A stretch of DNA of 64,000 bases from Streptomyces ambofaciens ATCC 23877. Its GTDB lineage: Bacteria; Actinomycetota; Actinomycetes; Streptomycetales; Streptomycetaceae. Each line of letters starts with the position of its first letter. Positions within the stretch are counted from its first letter, which is position 1. This document shows, one piece after another, positions 25,144 through 33,904 of this stretch. A program made the position numbers and the translations under genes. The stretch is from NCBI RefSeq assembly GCF_001267885.1, contig NZ_CP012382.1, forward strand, positions 7,365,001-7,429,000, in the 5' to 3' direction. The notes beneath the pieces are model-generated. The model did no database searches. It saw only the letters and a list, made by a program, of their open reading frames with translations, and had not been told where the DNA came from.

Positions 25144-27273
25144 TCAGGTGCCCAGCATGCCCGCGGGGTGCTCGTGGTCGAGCAGGCCGGTGAGCACCCG
25201 GTCCGGAGTGAGCGGGAGTTCGCGGAAGCGGATGCCCGTCGCGTGGTGCACGGCGTTGCCGACCGCGGCCGCCGAGCCGACGATGCCGATCTCGCCGATC
25301 CCCTTGCTGCCCATGGGGTTGAGGCGGGTGTCGTCCTCGTCGATCCAGTGCGCCTCCAGGGCGGCGACGTCCGCGTGCGCGGGCACGTGGTAGGAGGCCA
25401 GGTCGGACTCGGTGAAGTCGCCGAACGCCGGGTCCATCGTGCTGTGTTCGGTCAGCGCCATGCCCAGGCCCATCGTCATGCCCCCGATGAACTGGGAACG
25501 CGCGGTGCGGGCGTTGAGGATGTGCCCCGCGGCGAAGACGCCCAGCATGCGCGTCACCCGTACCTCACCGGTGACCGTGTCGACGGTGACCTCGGCGAAG
25601 TGCGCGCCGAACGCGTGCCGTGCGAAGGGGCTCTCGGCGTCGGCGGTGCCCGAGGTGTCGGCGTCGGCCGTGATCCCCTCGTCGGGCAGTGGCCCCGTGT
25701 GCTCGGCCAGGCGGTCGGTCAGCCGGACGCACGCCTCGTGCACGGCCCAGCCCCAGGAGGCGGTGCCGGAGGACCCGCCGGCCATGGGCGCGAAACCGAT
25801 GTCGCTGTCGGCGATGTCGATCCGGACCCGGTCCAGCGGGACACCGAGGGCGTCGGCCGCGATCTGCGCACAGACCGTACGGGCGCCCGTACCGATGTCG
25901 GTGGCGTTGACGCGGACCCGGAAACCGCCGTCGGGCAGGGCGCGCGCACTGGCGGCGCACGGCGACACCAGCACCGGGTACGTGGCCGCGGCCACCCCGC
26001 TGCCCACCAGCAGCGGCCCGGCGGCGCGGGACCGGGGACGCGGATCGCGTGCCTCCCACCCGAATCGGCGGGCGCCCTCGCGCAGGCACTCCACCAGATT
26101 CCTGCTGCTGAAGGGCTTGCCGCTGTCGGGCTCGGTCTCCGGCTCGTTGCGGATCCGCAGCTCCACCGGGTCGATGTCGAGTGCGCAGGCGAGTTCGTCC
26201 ACCGCCGACTCGAGCGCGTACATGCCCGGGCACTCGCCCGGGGCGCGCATCCAGGACGGGGTGGGCACGTCCAGCCGGGCCACCCGGTGGAGCGTGCGGA
26301 GCGCGGGAGCGGCGTACATGACGCGCGCGGGGACCGCCGCCTGCTCCACGAACTCCTTCACCCGGGAGGTGTAGGTCGTCACTTCGTGGGCGAGGGAGGT
26401 GAACCGCCCGTCGGAGTCGGCGCCCAGGCGCAGCCGGTGCAGGGTCGGCGCGCGGTGGCCGACGACGGCGGACAGGAGGCGGCGCGGGAGCGCGACCGTG
26501 ACCGGCCGGCCGGTCACGCGGGCCGCCATCGCGGCCAGGACCACGTCGGGACGCGGAGTGCCCTTCGATCCGAAGCCGCCGCCGACGTGCTCGGCGAGGA
26601 CCGTGATCCGGTCCTCGGGCAGCTCGAACATCCTGGCGAGTTCCGTGCGCACGGCGCTGGTCCCCTGGCTGGACGAGTGGACCGTCAGCCGGTCGCCGTC
26701 CCACTGTGCCGTGCTGGTGTGCGGTTCCATCGGGTGGTTGTGCAGCGGCGGCACCCGGTACGCGACGTCCAGCCGGGTGGCCGACGAGGCGAAGGCCTCG
26801 TCCGGGTCGCCGTGTTCCGTGACGGCCGGGAACCCGCCGTTGGCCGACTCGGGAACATACGCCTCCGGATGCGCGGCGGTGAGCGTCACGTCGTGGCCCT
26901 CCGCCTCGTAGGTGATCCGGACGGCGGCGGCCCCGGCCCGGGCCGCCTCCAGGGTCTCGGCCACCACCAGGCCCACGAACCAGCCCCGGTGCGGGACCCG
27001 CGGGCTCTGCAGCACGGCCAGGACCGGGTCCTCCGGTTCCGCGAGCCGGGGCGCGTTCTCGTGCGTGAGCACCGCGAGTACGCCGGGCAGGGCGAGTGCG
27101 GGGGCGGCGTCGACGCCGGTCACCCGGCCCCGCGCCACCTCCGCCGGCACGGGCCAGGCCTGGGCGCGGCCGGGTGCGGTGTACTCGGCCGCGTACCGGG
27201 CGGTGCCGGTGACCTTCTCCCGCCCTTCCCTCCGCTCGACTGGAGCGCCCAGGACGGTGTCGGTGCCGGTCAT
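25144..27273 (-). CDS. Molybdenum hydroxylase, molybdopterin-binding large subunit (PaoC/YagR-like)
   Basis: The 709-aa protein belongs to the xanthine dehydrogenase/aldehyde oxidoreductase large-subunit family. It begins with the aldehyde-oxidase a/b hammerhead region (VTGTARYAAEYTAPG). The molybdopterin-binding domains include EHVGGGFGSKG, MRAPGECPGMYALE and GSSGTASWGW. The C-terminal LNPMGSKGIGEIGIVG contains the glutamate expected at the Mo site. It oxidises aldehydes or N-heterocycles with water as oxygen source. ATG 27273 is well supported. It is the last gene of a PaoA-PaoB-PaoC order; no dedicated maturation chaperone adjoins it. Confidence 0.93.
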   Translation of the reverse strand: MTGTDTVLGAPVERREGREKVTGTARYAAEYTAPGRAQAWPVPAEVARGRVTGVDAAPALALPGVLAVLTHENAPRLAEPEDPVLAVLQSPRVPHRGWFVGLVVAETLEAARAGAAAVRITYEAEGHDVTLTAAHPEAYVPESANGGFPAVTEHGDPDEAFASSATRLDVAYRVPPLHNHPMEPHTSTAQWDGDRLTVHSSSQGTSAVRTELARMFELPEDRITVLAEHVGGGFGSKGTPRPDVVLAAMAARVTGRPVTVALPRRLLSAVVGHRAPTLHRLRLGADSDGRFTSLAHEVTTYTSRVKEFVEQAAVPARVMYAAPALRTLHRVARLDVPTPSWMRAPGECPGMYALESAVDELACALDIDPVELRIRNEPETEPDSGKPFSSRNLVECLREGARRFGWEARDPRPRSRAAGPLLVGSGVAAATYPVLVSPCAASARALPDGGFRVRVNATDIGTGARTVCAQIAADALGVPLDRVRIDIADSDIGFAPMAGGSSGTASWGWAVHEACVRLTDRLAEHTGPLPDEGITADADTSGTADAESPFARHAFGAHFAEVTVDTVTGEVRVTRMLGVFAAGHILNARTARSQFIGGMTMGLGMALTEHSTMDPAFGDFTESDLASYHVPAHADVAALEAHWIDEDDTRLNPMGSKGIGEIGIVGSAAAVGNAVHHATGIRFRELPLTPDRVLTGLLDHEHPAGMLGT

Positions 27274-27298
27274 GGAGTCCTCCTCGTGGACGCCGGGT

Positions 27299-28291
27299 TC
27301 AGGTCGTGGCGGGCGGAGCGAGCCGGCCCAGTACGTCCAGGGCGAGCCGGCGGGCCAGCGGCACCTTGTAGGCGTTGTCCCGCAGCGGCTCGGCGGCGGC
27401 CAGCTCCAGATCGACGGCGTGCTCGAACGCCGCCGTCGTGGGCGCCGCGCCCAGCAGCGCGTCCTCGGCCCGCCGGGCGCGCCAGGGCCGGTGCGCCAGC
27501 GCCCCGAAGGCGATGCCGACCCGGTCCACCACCCCGTCCGCCGTGTGCAGGACGACGGCGACGGAGGCCAGCGCGAAGGCGTACGACGCCCGGTCGCGGG
27601 CCTTGCGGTACGCCGAGGGCAGCCCGGCGGTACCGGCCGGCAGGACCACGCCGGTGATCAGCTCACCGGGGTGGATCTCGGTGTCCCGCTCCGGGTGCGA
27701 GCCCGGCAACCGGTGGAAGTCGGCGGCGGGCACGCTCCGTGCGCCCTCGGGGCCGTGGAGCTCCACGCGTGCGTCGAGGGCGGCGAGCGCCACCGCCATG
27801 TCCGAGGGGTGCGTGGCCACGCACTGCTCGGAGTGTCCGAGCACCGCGTGGTCGCGGTGCACGCCCTCCAGCGCGCCGCAGCCCGTGCCGGGCTCCCGTT
27901 TGTTGCACGGCTTGGACAGATCCTGGAAGTAGGGGCAGCGGGTGCGCTGGAGCAGGTTGCCGCCCGTGGTGGCGGCGTTGCGGAGCTGTCCGGAGGCGCC
28001 CGCCAGCAGGGCCTGCGAGAGGGCGGGGTAGCGGTCGCGGACGGCGGGGTGGGCCGCGAGGTCGCTGTTGCGGACCGTCGCGCCGACGCGCAGCGAGCCG
28101 TCGGGCAGTTCCTCCACCGCGTCCAGCGGCAGCCGGGTGACGTCCACGAGGGCGGCGGGCGTCTCGACGCCCAGCTTCATCAGATCGACGAGGTTGGTGC
28201 CGCCGCCGAGGTAGCGCGCGCCGGGATGGGCGGCGAAGGCGTCGGTGGCCTCCTCGACGCTGCCGGCCCGTACGTAGGCGAAGGGCTTCAC
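27299..28291 (-). CDS. Molybdenum hydroxylase FAD subunit (PaoB/YagS-like)
   Basis: The 330-aa FAD-binding subunit has the flavin loop ARYLGGGTNLVDLMK (about 24-38). The PaoB-type cluster region NLLQRTRCPYFQ plus CNKREPGTGCGALEG carries three cysteines for the extra [4Fe-4S] cluster seen in the periplasmic aldehyde oxidase family. A CO-dehydrogenase flavoprotein C-terminal domain follows. GTG 28291 overlaps the stop of the 2Fe-2S gene by 4 bases. It transfers electrons from the iron-sulfur subunit to FAD. Confidence 0.92.
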   Translation of the reverse strand: MKPFAYVRAGSVEEATDAFAAHPGARYLGGGTNLVDLMKLGVETPAALVDVTRLPLDAVEELPDGSLRVGATVRNSDLAAHPAVRDRYPALSQALLAGASGQLRNAATTGGNLLQRTRCPYFQDLSKPCNKREPGTGCGALEGVHRDHAVLGHSEQCVATHPSDMAVALAALDARVELHGPEGARSVPAADFHRLPGSHPERDTEIHPGELITGVVLPAGTAGLPSAYRKARDRASYAFALASVAVVLHTADGVVDRVGIAFGALAHRPWRARRAEDALLGAAPTTAAFEHAVDLELAAAEPLRDNAYKVPLARRLALDVLGRLAPPATT

Positions 28292-28851
28292 GGGATCACG
28301 TCCTCGACCGCGTCCGCGATGCGGGGATACGCGCCGCACCGGCACAGGTTGCCGCTCAGCCGCTCCCGGATCTCGTCCCGGTCCAGCGGGACGGGTTCTC
28401 CGGAGGGCGCCCGCGGATCGGTGACGTGGGAGGGGTGCCCGGCCGCGGCCTCGGCGAGCACGCCGACCGCCGAACAGATCTGGCCCGGTGTGCAGTACCC
28501 GCACTGGAAGGCGTCGCGCTCCAGGAAGGCGCGCTGCACCGGATGGAGCTCCTCCCCGTCCCCGGCGAGGCCTTCGACGGTGGTGATCTCGCAGCCCTCC
28601 AGGGTGACGGCGAGCAGCAGGCAGCTGTTGACGCGCCGCCCGTCCACGAGGACCGTGCAGGCGCCGCACTGCCCGTGGTCGCAGCCCTTCTTGGCGCCCG
28701 CCAGCCCGAGATCCTCCCGCAGCAGGTCCAGCAGGACCCGGCGGTGGTCGACGGTGAGGGTGTGCGGTTTGCCGTTGACGCGGAGCGTGGCCTGCGATGG
28801 GGACGACTGCGGTGGCGAGGCGTGGGCGGTGCCCTCGTACTGGCTGTCCAT
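28288..28851 (-). CDS. Molybdenum hydroxylase 2Fe-2S subunit (PaoA/YagT-like)
   Basis: The 187-aa subunit carries two [2Fe-2S] sites: the plant-ferredoxin-type set in CDHGQCGACTVLVDG with a later NSC, and the helical-domain set in FQCGYCTPGQ plus LCRCGAYPRI. It is first in the operon and ATG 28851 lies 128 bases from the divergent gene at 28979. No Tat signal is present (the N-terminus is MDSQYEGTAHASPP), so a cytoplasmic enzyme is likely, unlike E. coli PaoABC. Confidence 0.92.
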   Translation of the reverse strand: MDSQYEGTAHASPPQSSPSQATLRVNGKPHTLTVDHRRVLLDLLREDLGLAGAKKGCDHGQCGACTVLVDGRRVNSCLLLAVTLEGCEITTVEGLAGDGEELHPVQRAFLERDAFQCGYCTPGQICSAVGVLAEAAAGHPSHVTDPRAPSGEPVPLDRDEIRERLSGNLCRCGAYPRIADAVEDVIP

Positions 28852-28978
28852 GGTGTCGATGACCTTCCGGGGCGGGCCGTGCTGCTGTGCCGTCCGCGTA
28901 TCCAGGTCGCGCCCGCTGACACGTGAGGGTGCCCTCAGTCGGCGGCGCTTTGCTGCCGGATCGCCCTAGGGTGATGCC

Positions 28979-29659
28979 ATGACCACGACACCGAAGGACC
29001 GTCCGGCTCACGTCGTGCGCGACTCCTACGACGCCCTGGCGGCCGTCGTCGGCCCGCTCGGGGAGGAGGAGTCGTGGCTGCCGACCGACTGCACCGGATG
29101 GGCGGTCCGCGATCTGGTGTTCCACCTCCTCGCGGACGCCCAACGCGCCCTGGTGGCCCTGAACACCCCCGCGGCGGGACCGTCCGACCGCGACGCCGTC
29201 ACCTACTGGCGGGACTGGACGCCCGATCCCGTCGGCGCGGCCCACGGACGGCGCTGGAACCGGGTCGCGGCGAGCATGTTCCCCGACTTCCGTGAGCTGA
29301 GGGAGCAGTACCTGGAGACGGCGGCGGCGACCGTGGCCGCCGCGGCGGCCACGGAGCCCGGGCGCCGGGTGAGCACCCAGGGCCACGTCCTGACCGCCGG
29401 TGACCTCATGACGACCCTGGGTGTCGAGGCGACCGTCCACCACCTCGACCTGACCGTCGCGCTGCCCACCGCGCCGGGACCGTCAACGGCCGGGCTGACG
29501 GCGGTCCGCGCCACCCTCGACGGTCTCCTGGGCCGCCCGGTGCCGCTGGCCTGGGACGACGAGCACTACGCTCGCGCGGCCACCGGCCGCGTCCCGCTCA
29601 CGGACACCGAACGGGACGCCCTCGGGCCCGACGCGGACCGCCTCCCGCTCTTCAGCTGA
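28979..29659 (+). CDS. DinB/maleylpyruvate-isomerase-like mycothiol-dependent protein
   Basis: The 226-aa protein matches the actinobacterial MDMPI-N family. It has LPTDCTGWAVRDLVFHLLAD with the first metal histidine (about residues 34-53), and LGVEATVHHLDL near 150 supplying further metal ligands. Such proteins use mycothiol and a divalent metal for isomerase, transferase or detoxification reactions; the exact one cannot be told. It is divergent from the molybdenum hydroxylase operon. Confidence 0.85.
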   Translation: MTTTPKDRPAHVVRDSYDALAAVVGPLGEEESWLPTDCTGWAVRDLVFHLLADAQRALVALNTPAAGPSDRDAVTYWRDWTPDPVGAAHGRRWNRVAASMFPDFRELREQYLETAAATVAAAAATEPGRRVSTQGHVLTAGDLMTTLGVEATVHHLDLTVALPTAPGPSTAGLTAVRATLDGLLGRPVPLAWDDEHYARAATGRVPLTDTERDALGPDADRLPLFS

Positions 29660-29679
29660 CGGGTGCCGCGGCCGCACCG

Positions 29680-29779
29680 GGGCCCCGGCGGCCCGTCCGC
29701 CGGGCGACGACGGCGATGCCGTCGACGTCGGGCCCCGGCGGTCCCCCCGCCGGCCGACAGCGGTGATGCCGTCGTGCGT
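29680..29779. repeat. Two tandem 50-bp repeats between convergent genes
   Basis: GGCCCCGGCGG at 29681 recurs exactly 50 bases later at 29731, and ATGCCGTCG at 29716 recurs at 29766. The units are about 80% identical by eye. They occupy the gap between convergent stops, contain short inverted segments, and may serve in termination. Confidence 0.6.
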
Positions 29780-29799
29780 CATCCGTCAACCGCTGTCCG

Positions 29800-30954
29800 T
29801 CAGGCGTCACGGTCGGCCGTCGGCCGCGTGTGGTGCTGGGTGTCGGTCTCGGGGTGCGGCTTCCGGCCGGGGCTCCTGAACCGCTCCAGCGTCTGGGTGA
29901 GTCCCCGCAGCGGGGAGGTCCGTGGCCTCTCCGACGGCGAGGGCACGGCGGGGGCGGACCCGGCCGACTCCCGGTACGCGGCCAGGGCCTCGGCCGCGCG
30001 CTCGGCCGCCTCCCGGTACAGGTCCCGGGACTGGGTCATGGCCTCCAGCGCCTCGGCGTACATGGCCACCAGTCTGCGTTCGCGTTCCAGTTCCTCCGCC
30101 ATGGTCAGCAGCCGCCAGTCCTCCCGCAGCCCCGAGAGCGCCTCCTCGGCCCCCTCCGGCAGCGGTCGCGGCAGCGCGGCGAAGGACGTCACCGCCGCGA
30201 TCAGCTCGGTCGGCTCGGAGCCGTCCAGGAAGACGGAGCGGACGGAGAAGTCCTCGGCCTCGTAGGCGGACGGCGCCGGGGTGCCGGGCAGGACCACGGC
30301 GCCACCGCGCGGTACCTGGACGCCGAAGTCCTCCAGGGCCCAGTTCACCACCCGCAACTGCTGCGGGGCGGCGCGGTGCTCGACCACTCGGTGCCGCAGA
30401 CCCGGCGGCAGCCGGTCCGCCAGCGGGACCCGGCCCCGGTGGTCGGGGGTCATCGCCTCGTGCACGACGACGTGGATGTTCCACGGACTGCGCCCGGCGT
30501 CCTTGAGCAGCCGGCGTACGGCCTTGTCGTCGTCCGGCAGGGTGTTGATGCCCCGCATCCGCAGGCCGGTGGCGATGTCGCGGTCCCAGGTGACGTCCGG
30601 GTCGTCGGGCCAGAACACGGTGGCGGGCGAGGGCCAGGCGTCGTCCCAGGCCGCCTCGGCCTCGGCGAGGAGGGTCCACTCCTGCCCGCCGGCCGAGGCG
30701 GGTGCCAGGAGCAGTCTGGCCCGCACGGTGACGGCCCCGGGGGCCTTCCAGCGGGCCTCGAAGATCCGGTCACCGGTGACCTCGTCGCCGGGCTGGTCCG
30801 CGGGCAGTTCCAGGAAGTCGTCGATGACGCGGCTGTCCTTCAGCCGCTGCAGGGTGTGCCGGACGGAGTCCTCCGCCGCGGATCCGACGTGGCGGCCGCG
30901 AGCGGGCCACACCGTGGGCGGAGTCGTGGGGCGGGCGGTCGCAGAGGTCGGCAT
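29800..30954 (-). CDS. Conserved-looking protein of unknown function (384 aa)
   Basis: I do not recognise this protein. It has a disordered head (1-25), an alpha/beta-looking middle with VFWPDDPDVTWDRDIATGLRMRGIN, and WNIHVVVHEAM near 170. A helical, possibly coiled-coil part (about 270-340: EELERERRLVAMYAEALEAMTQSRDLYREA) is followed by a basic tail. There is no signal peptide or membrane segment. ATG 30954 (MPTSATARP) is chosen because the frame's earlier ATG at 31005 lies at the edge of an inverted repeat and has no ribosome site. It diverges from the SDR gene at 31236. Confidence 0.65.
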   Translation of the reverse strand: MPTSATARPTTPPTVWPARGRHVGSAAEDSVRHTLQRLKDSRVIDDFLELPADQPGDEVTGDRIFEARWKAPGAVTVRARLLLAPASAGGQEWTLLAEAEAAWDDAWPSPATVFWPDDPDVTWDRDIATGLRMRGINTLPDDDKAVRRLLKDAGRSPWNIHVVVHEAMTPDHRGRVPLADRLPPGLRHRVVEHRAAPQQLRVVNWALEDFGVQVPRGGAVVLPGTPAPSAYEAEDFSVRSVFLDGSEPTELIAAVTSFAALPRPLPEGAEEALSGLREDWRLLTMAEELERERRLVAMYAEALEAMTQSRDLYREAAERAAEALAAYRESAGSAPAVPSPSERPRTSPLRGLTQTLERFRSPGRKPHPETDTQHHTRPTADRDA

Positions 30955-30988
30955 GAGTCCATCGGGGAGCAGGGGCACGGACTGGTGA

Positions 30989-31066
30989 CCTGTCCGGCGG
31001 ATCATGCCGCGGCCGCGGTGCGGTTCGGGTGCCGTCGCCGGTCCGCGACCTGATCCGCCGGACAGG
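30989..31066. promoter_or_regulatory. 16-bp inverted repeat with 46-base spacer in a divergent promoter region
   Basis: CCTGTCCGGCGGATCA (30989-31004) is the exact reverse complement of TGATCCGCCGGACAGG (31051-31066). A further 12-bp palindrome CCGCGGCCGCGG lies between at 31007-31018. Located between two divergent starts, it suits two operator sites that could be bridged by one regulator. Confidence 0.6.
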
Positions 31067-31235
31067 CCCGAGGCCAGTATCGTCGCCGCAGGTCAGCGGA
31101 GAGCACCCGGGGGGCCGCCGACCGGGCGGGCCGCGGCACGGCGCGCGGTGTGGCCGACGGGGTGCGGGGTGCGTGAGGGGCGAGGGTGGGAAGGAGCACG
31201 GCGACCGACCGTACGGCACGAGAAGGAGCGATCTG

Positions 31236-32030
31236 ATGAACCTGGACCTCGGCGGACGCACCGCGCTGGTCACGGGCTCCTCGCAGGGCATCGGAGCGGC
31301 GATCGCCGCCGGACTGGCCCGGGCGGGCGCCACGGTGGGCGTCAACGGGCGCGACGCCGGGCGGCTGGAGGAGAGCGTCGGGAAACTGCGCGAGCAGGTG
31401 CCGGAGGGCGCGTTCGTGCCGGTCGCGGCCGACCTGGGCACCGAGGAGGGCGCCGAGCGGGCCCTGGAGACCATGCCCGACGTCGACATCCTCGTGAACA
31501 ACCTCGGCGTCTTCGGCGCGGTGCCCGCGCTGGAGATCAGCGACGACGAGTGGCGCCGCTACTTCGAGATCAACGTCCTCGCGGGTGTCAGGCTGACGCG
31601 TGCCCATCTCCCCCGGATGAGGGAACGGGGCTGGGGCCGGGTGCTGTACATCGCGAGCGACTCGGCCGTCGTCGTCCCGGCCGAGATGATCCACTACGGG
31701 GTCTCCAAGACGGCACTGCTCGGGGTGGGCCGGGGCTTCGCCAAGGAGGCGGCGGGCAGCGGCGTCACGGTGAACTGCGTCATCGCCGGACCCACCCACA
31801 CCGAGGGCGTCGAGGACTTCGTGTACCAGCTGGTCGACCGCGACCTGCCCTGGGACGAGGCCCAGCGCGTCTTCATGCGTGAGCACCGTCCGCAGTCGCT
31901 GATCCAGCGGCTGATCGAGCCCGAGGAGATCGCCCACCTCGTGGTGTACCTGAGCTCACCCCAGGCGTCCGCCACGACCGGAGCGGCGGTCCGGGTCGAC
32001 GGGGGATACATCGACTCGATCCTGCCGTAG
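31236..32030 (+). CDS. Short-chain dehydrogenase/reductase
   Basis: The 264-aa SDR has the cofactor loop TGSSQGIG (14-21), NNLGVFG near 87-93, and a catalytic Ser/Tyr/Lys arrangement in YIASDSAVV followed by HYGVSK. It ends in the classical VDGGYIDS. The R in NGRDAGRL after strand 2 suggests NADP(H). ATG 31236 follows AGAAGGAG. The long insert after PTHTEGVEDF (substrate loop) is usual for oxidoreductases annotated as 3-oxoacyl-ACP reductase-like. The substrate is unknown. Confidence 0.9.
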   Translation: MNLDLGGRTALVTGSSQGIGAAIAAGLARAGATVGVNGRDAGRLEESVGKLREQVPEGAFVPVAADLGTEEGAERALETMPDVDILVNNLGVFGAVPALEISDDEWRRYFEINVLAGVRLTRAHLPRMRERGWGRVLYIASDSAVVVPAEMIHYGVSKTALLGVGRGFAKEAAGSGVTVNCVIAGPTHTEGVEDFVYQLVDRDLPWDEAQRVFMREHRPQSLIQRLIEPEEIAHLVVYLSSPQASATTGAAVRVDGGYIDSILP

Positions 32031-32039
32031 CGGCACGGA

Positions 32040-32074
32040 GCCGGAACCGCCCCGCCGCACAGCGCGGTTCCGGC
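32040..32074. terminator. Convergent hairpin between SDR and BrkB genes
   Basis: GCCGGAACCGC (32040-32050) pairs perfectly with GCGGTTCCGGC (32064-32074), between convergent stops. Confidence 0.78.
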
Positions 32075-32080
32075 GGCGGG

Positions 32081-33151
32081 TCATGCGTCCGGTTCCGCGC
32101 GCCGCCGGTCCGCCTCGTCCCAGGCACGGGTGTCGCGCGGCTCGACGTAGGGCTCGTCCTCGGGCGGATGGCCCCCGTCGATCACCCGCTGGCGGGCCAG
32201 CTCGGCGTCGAACTCCAGACCGAGCAGGATGGCCAGGTTCGTCACCCACAGCCACACCAGGAAGATGATGACACCGGCCAGGGTGCCGTACGTCTTGTTG
32301 TACGAGCCGAAGTTGGCCACGTAGAAGGCGAAGCCGGCGGAGGCGACGAGCCAGATCAGCAGGGCGAGCACGCTGCCTGGCGAGATCCACTTGAAGCCCT
32401 TGACCCGGGCGTTCGGCGTGGCCCAGTACAGGAGCGCGATCATGAACGTGACGAGGACGACGAGCACGGGCCACTTGGCGATCGACCACACCGTCATCGC
32501 GGTGTCGCCGACGCCGAGCGCGGTGCCGACCTGCTGGGCCAGGCTGCCGGTGAACACGACGATGAGCGCACTGACCACGGCGAGCACCAGCAGCACCACG
32601 GTGAGCGCCACCCGCAGCGGCAGCACCTTCCAGACGGGGCGCCCCTCGGGGACGTCGTAGACGGCGTTCGCCGAGCGGATGAAGGCGGCCACGTACCCCG
32701 AGGCCGACCAGACGGCTCCGATTAGGCCCACCACCGCGAGGACGGAGCCGAGACCGGCCTTGGCCTGCAACTGCTCGACCGCGCTGGTGATGATGTCGCG
32801 CACCGAGCCGGGCGCGAGCTTCTGGATGTTGTCCAGCACCTCCTGCGTGGCGGACTGCCCGGCGATCCCGAGCAGGGAGACCAGGACGAGCAGAGCCGGG
32901 AACAGCGACAGGATGCCGTAGTAGGTCAGGGCGGCGGCCCGGTCGGTCAGCTCGTCGTCCTTGAACTCGGAGATCACGCGCCGCAGCAGGGCGAACCACG
33001 AGCGCTTCGGCAACTCGGTGGGGGAGTCCGGGGCGGCGCGCTCGGTGGAGGCGTCCGGACCGTAGTCCTCGGTCGCCGTCCCGTCCGGTGCGGCGTCCGT
33101 CGAGTCGTCCTTCGGGTGCTTGCCGCGATGGGGCAGATGCAGTCGGGCCAT
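32081..33151 (-). CDS. YihY/BrkB-family membrane protein
   Basis: The 356-aa protein has an acidic disordered head (about 1-50), then the YihY/BrkB domain with about six membrane helices. Its hallmark is DRAAALTYYGILSLFPALLVLVSLLG (about 70-95), and later VWSASGYVAAFIRSANAVYDV and LYWATPNARV. It was once called ribonuclease BN; the family is now seen as inner-membrane proteins of unclear transport role. ATG 33151 is chosen at the start of the lysine-rich head; the ribosome site is weak. Confidence 0.88.
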   Translation of the reverse strand: MARLHLPHRGKHPKDDSTDAAPDGTATEDYGPDASTERAAPDSPTELPKRSWFALLRRVISEFKDDELTDRAAALTYYGILSLFPALLVLVSLLGIAGQSATQEVLDNIQKLAPGSVRDIITSAVEQLQAKAGLGSVLAVVGLIGAVWSASGYVAAFIRSANAVYDVPEGRPVWKVLPLRVALTVVLLVLAVVSALIVVFTGSLAQQVGTALGVGDTAMTVWSIAKWPVLVVLVTFMIALLYWATPNARVKGFKWISPGSVLALLIWLVASAGFAFYVANFGSYNKTYGTLAGVIIFLVWLWVTNLAILLGLEFDAELARQRVIDGGHPPEDEPYVEPRDTRAWDEADRRRAEPDA

Positions 33152-33490
33152 GGGCCCCGGGTTGCCCGTCTCGGCGTGTCCACGCCCCCGTGCGCGGCAC
33201 GCGTGCCGGGTGCCCGGCCGCCACCCGGACCGGCGCCCCTCACCCGTGGCCCCGGACGGTGCGCCGTCCCCACCATGGTCCGGCGGACAGGTCCCGCCCA
33301 CCCTCCGCGTCGGGGCGGGCCCGCCCGCGCCTACCCTGCCCCGGCCGGTTCCCGCCCGGCCGAAATCGGCAGTATCCCGCAGCGCGCGCACGTTCCTCTG
33401 GAAAATGCCAAAGCCCTCACCGGACGCGTGCACTTTCCGTAGTCTCGGCGTCACGTTCGCGGTACTGCCGTGCAGGGGAGGGGATCCGGC
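33152..33490. other. Divergent intergenic region upstream of the roadblock cluster
   Basis: There is no gene here. CACGTTC occurs twice (near 33387 and 33451), and a -10-like TAGTCT (33439-33444) lies about 52 bases before GTG 33491. The GC-rich left half shows no structure that I trust. Confidence 0.4.
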
Positions 33491-33904
33491 GTGCCCGGAA
33501 TCGACGAGAGTCTGCTGGAAGCCATGCGGCTGCCCGGCGCACGGGGCGCGTCGCTGGTCGACTGGATCAGCGGGCTCGCCCTGGGTGCCGTGGGCGACGC
33601 ACCCGGCGGCGACTGGGAGGCGACGGCGGCGGAGACCGCGGAACTGGCCCGGCACGTCGCGGAGAGCGGCTCCCTGGCGGCGGGCGGCGCCCCCGGAGCC
33701 GCGCCGGCGGCCGGGGACGGCAAGGAACCGACGGTGGAGGACCTGATCGCCACCACGGCCGACGCCTACCACCTGCTCAGGTTCGTCAGCACCCCCTTCG
33801 ACAGCACCGTCTTCCTCCACCTGTGGCTGGACCGCAACGACGGGAACCTGGCCCTGGCCCGCATCCGGCTGGCCGAGATCGCGGATCGGCTGGTGCTCGG
33901 ATGA
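33491..33904 (+). CDS. Roadblock/LC7-like small protein (first of cluster)
   Basis: This 137-aa protein is a diverged paralogue of the gene at 35386. GASLVDWISGLALGAVGD parallels [16 protein letters not shown], and YHLLRFVST...LHLWLDRNDGNLALARIRLAEI parallels YHMIRLLKG...[21 protein letters not shown]. It carries a Gly/Ala insert around residues 60-75. Roadblock proteins bind small GTPases or each other. GTG 33491 follows AGGGGAGGGGA. Its stop overlaps the next start by ATGA, so translation is coupled. Confidence 0.75.
   Translation: MPGIDESLLEAMRLPGARGASLVDWISGLALGAVGDAPGGDWEATAAETAELARHVAESGSLAAGGAPGAAPAAGDGKEPTVEDLIATTADAYHLLRFVSTPFDSTVFLHLWLDRNDGNLALARIRLAEIADRLVLG

Noticed and set aside
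30955..31005. Earlier ATG for the unknown protein at 31005
   Set aside because: The extra 17 residues come from an arm of a perfect inverted repeat, with no ribosome site upstream.
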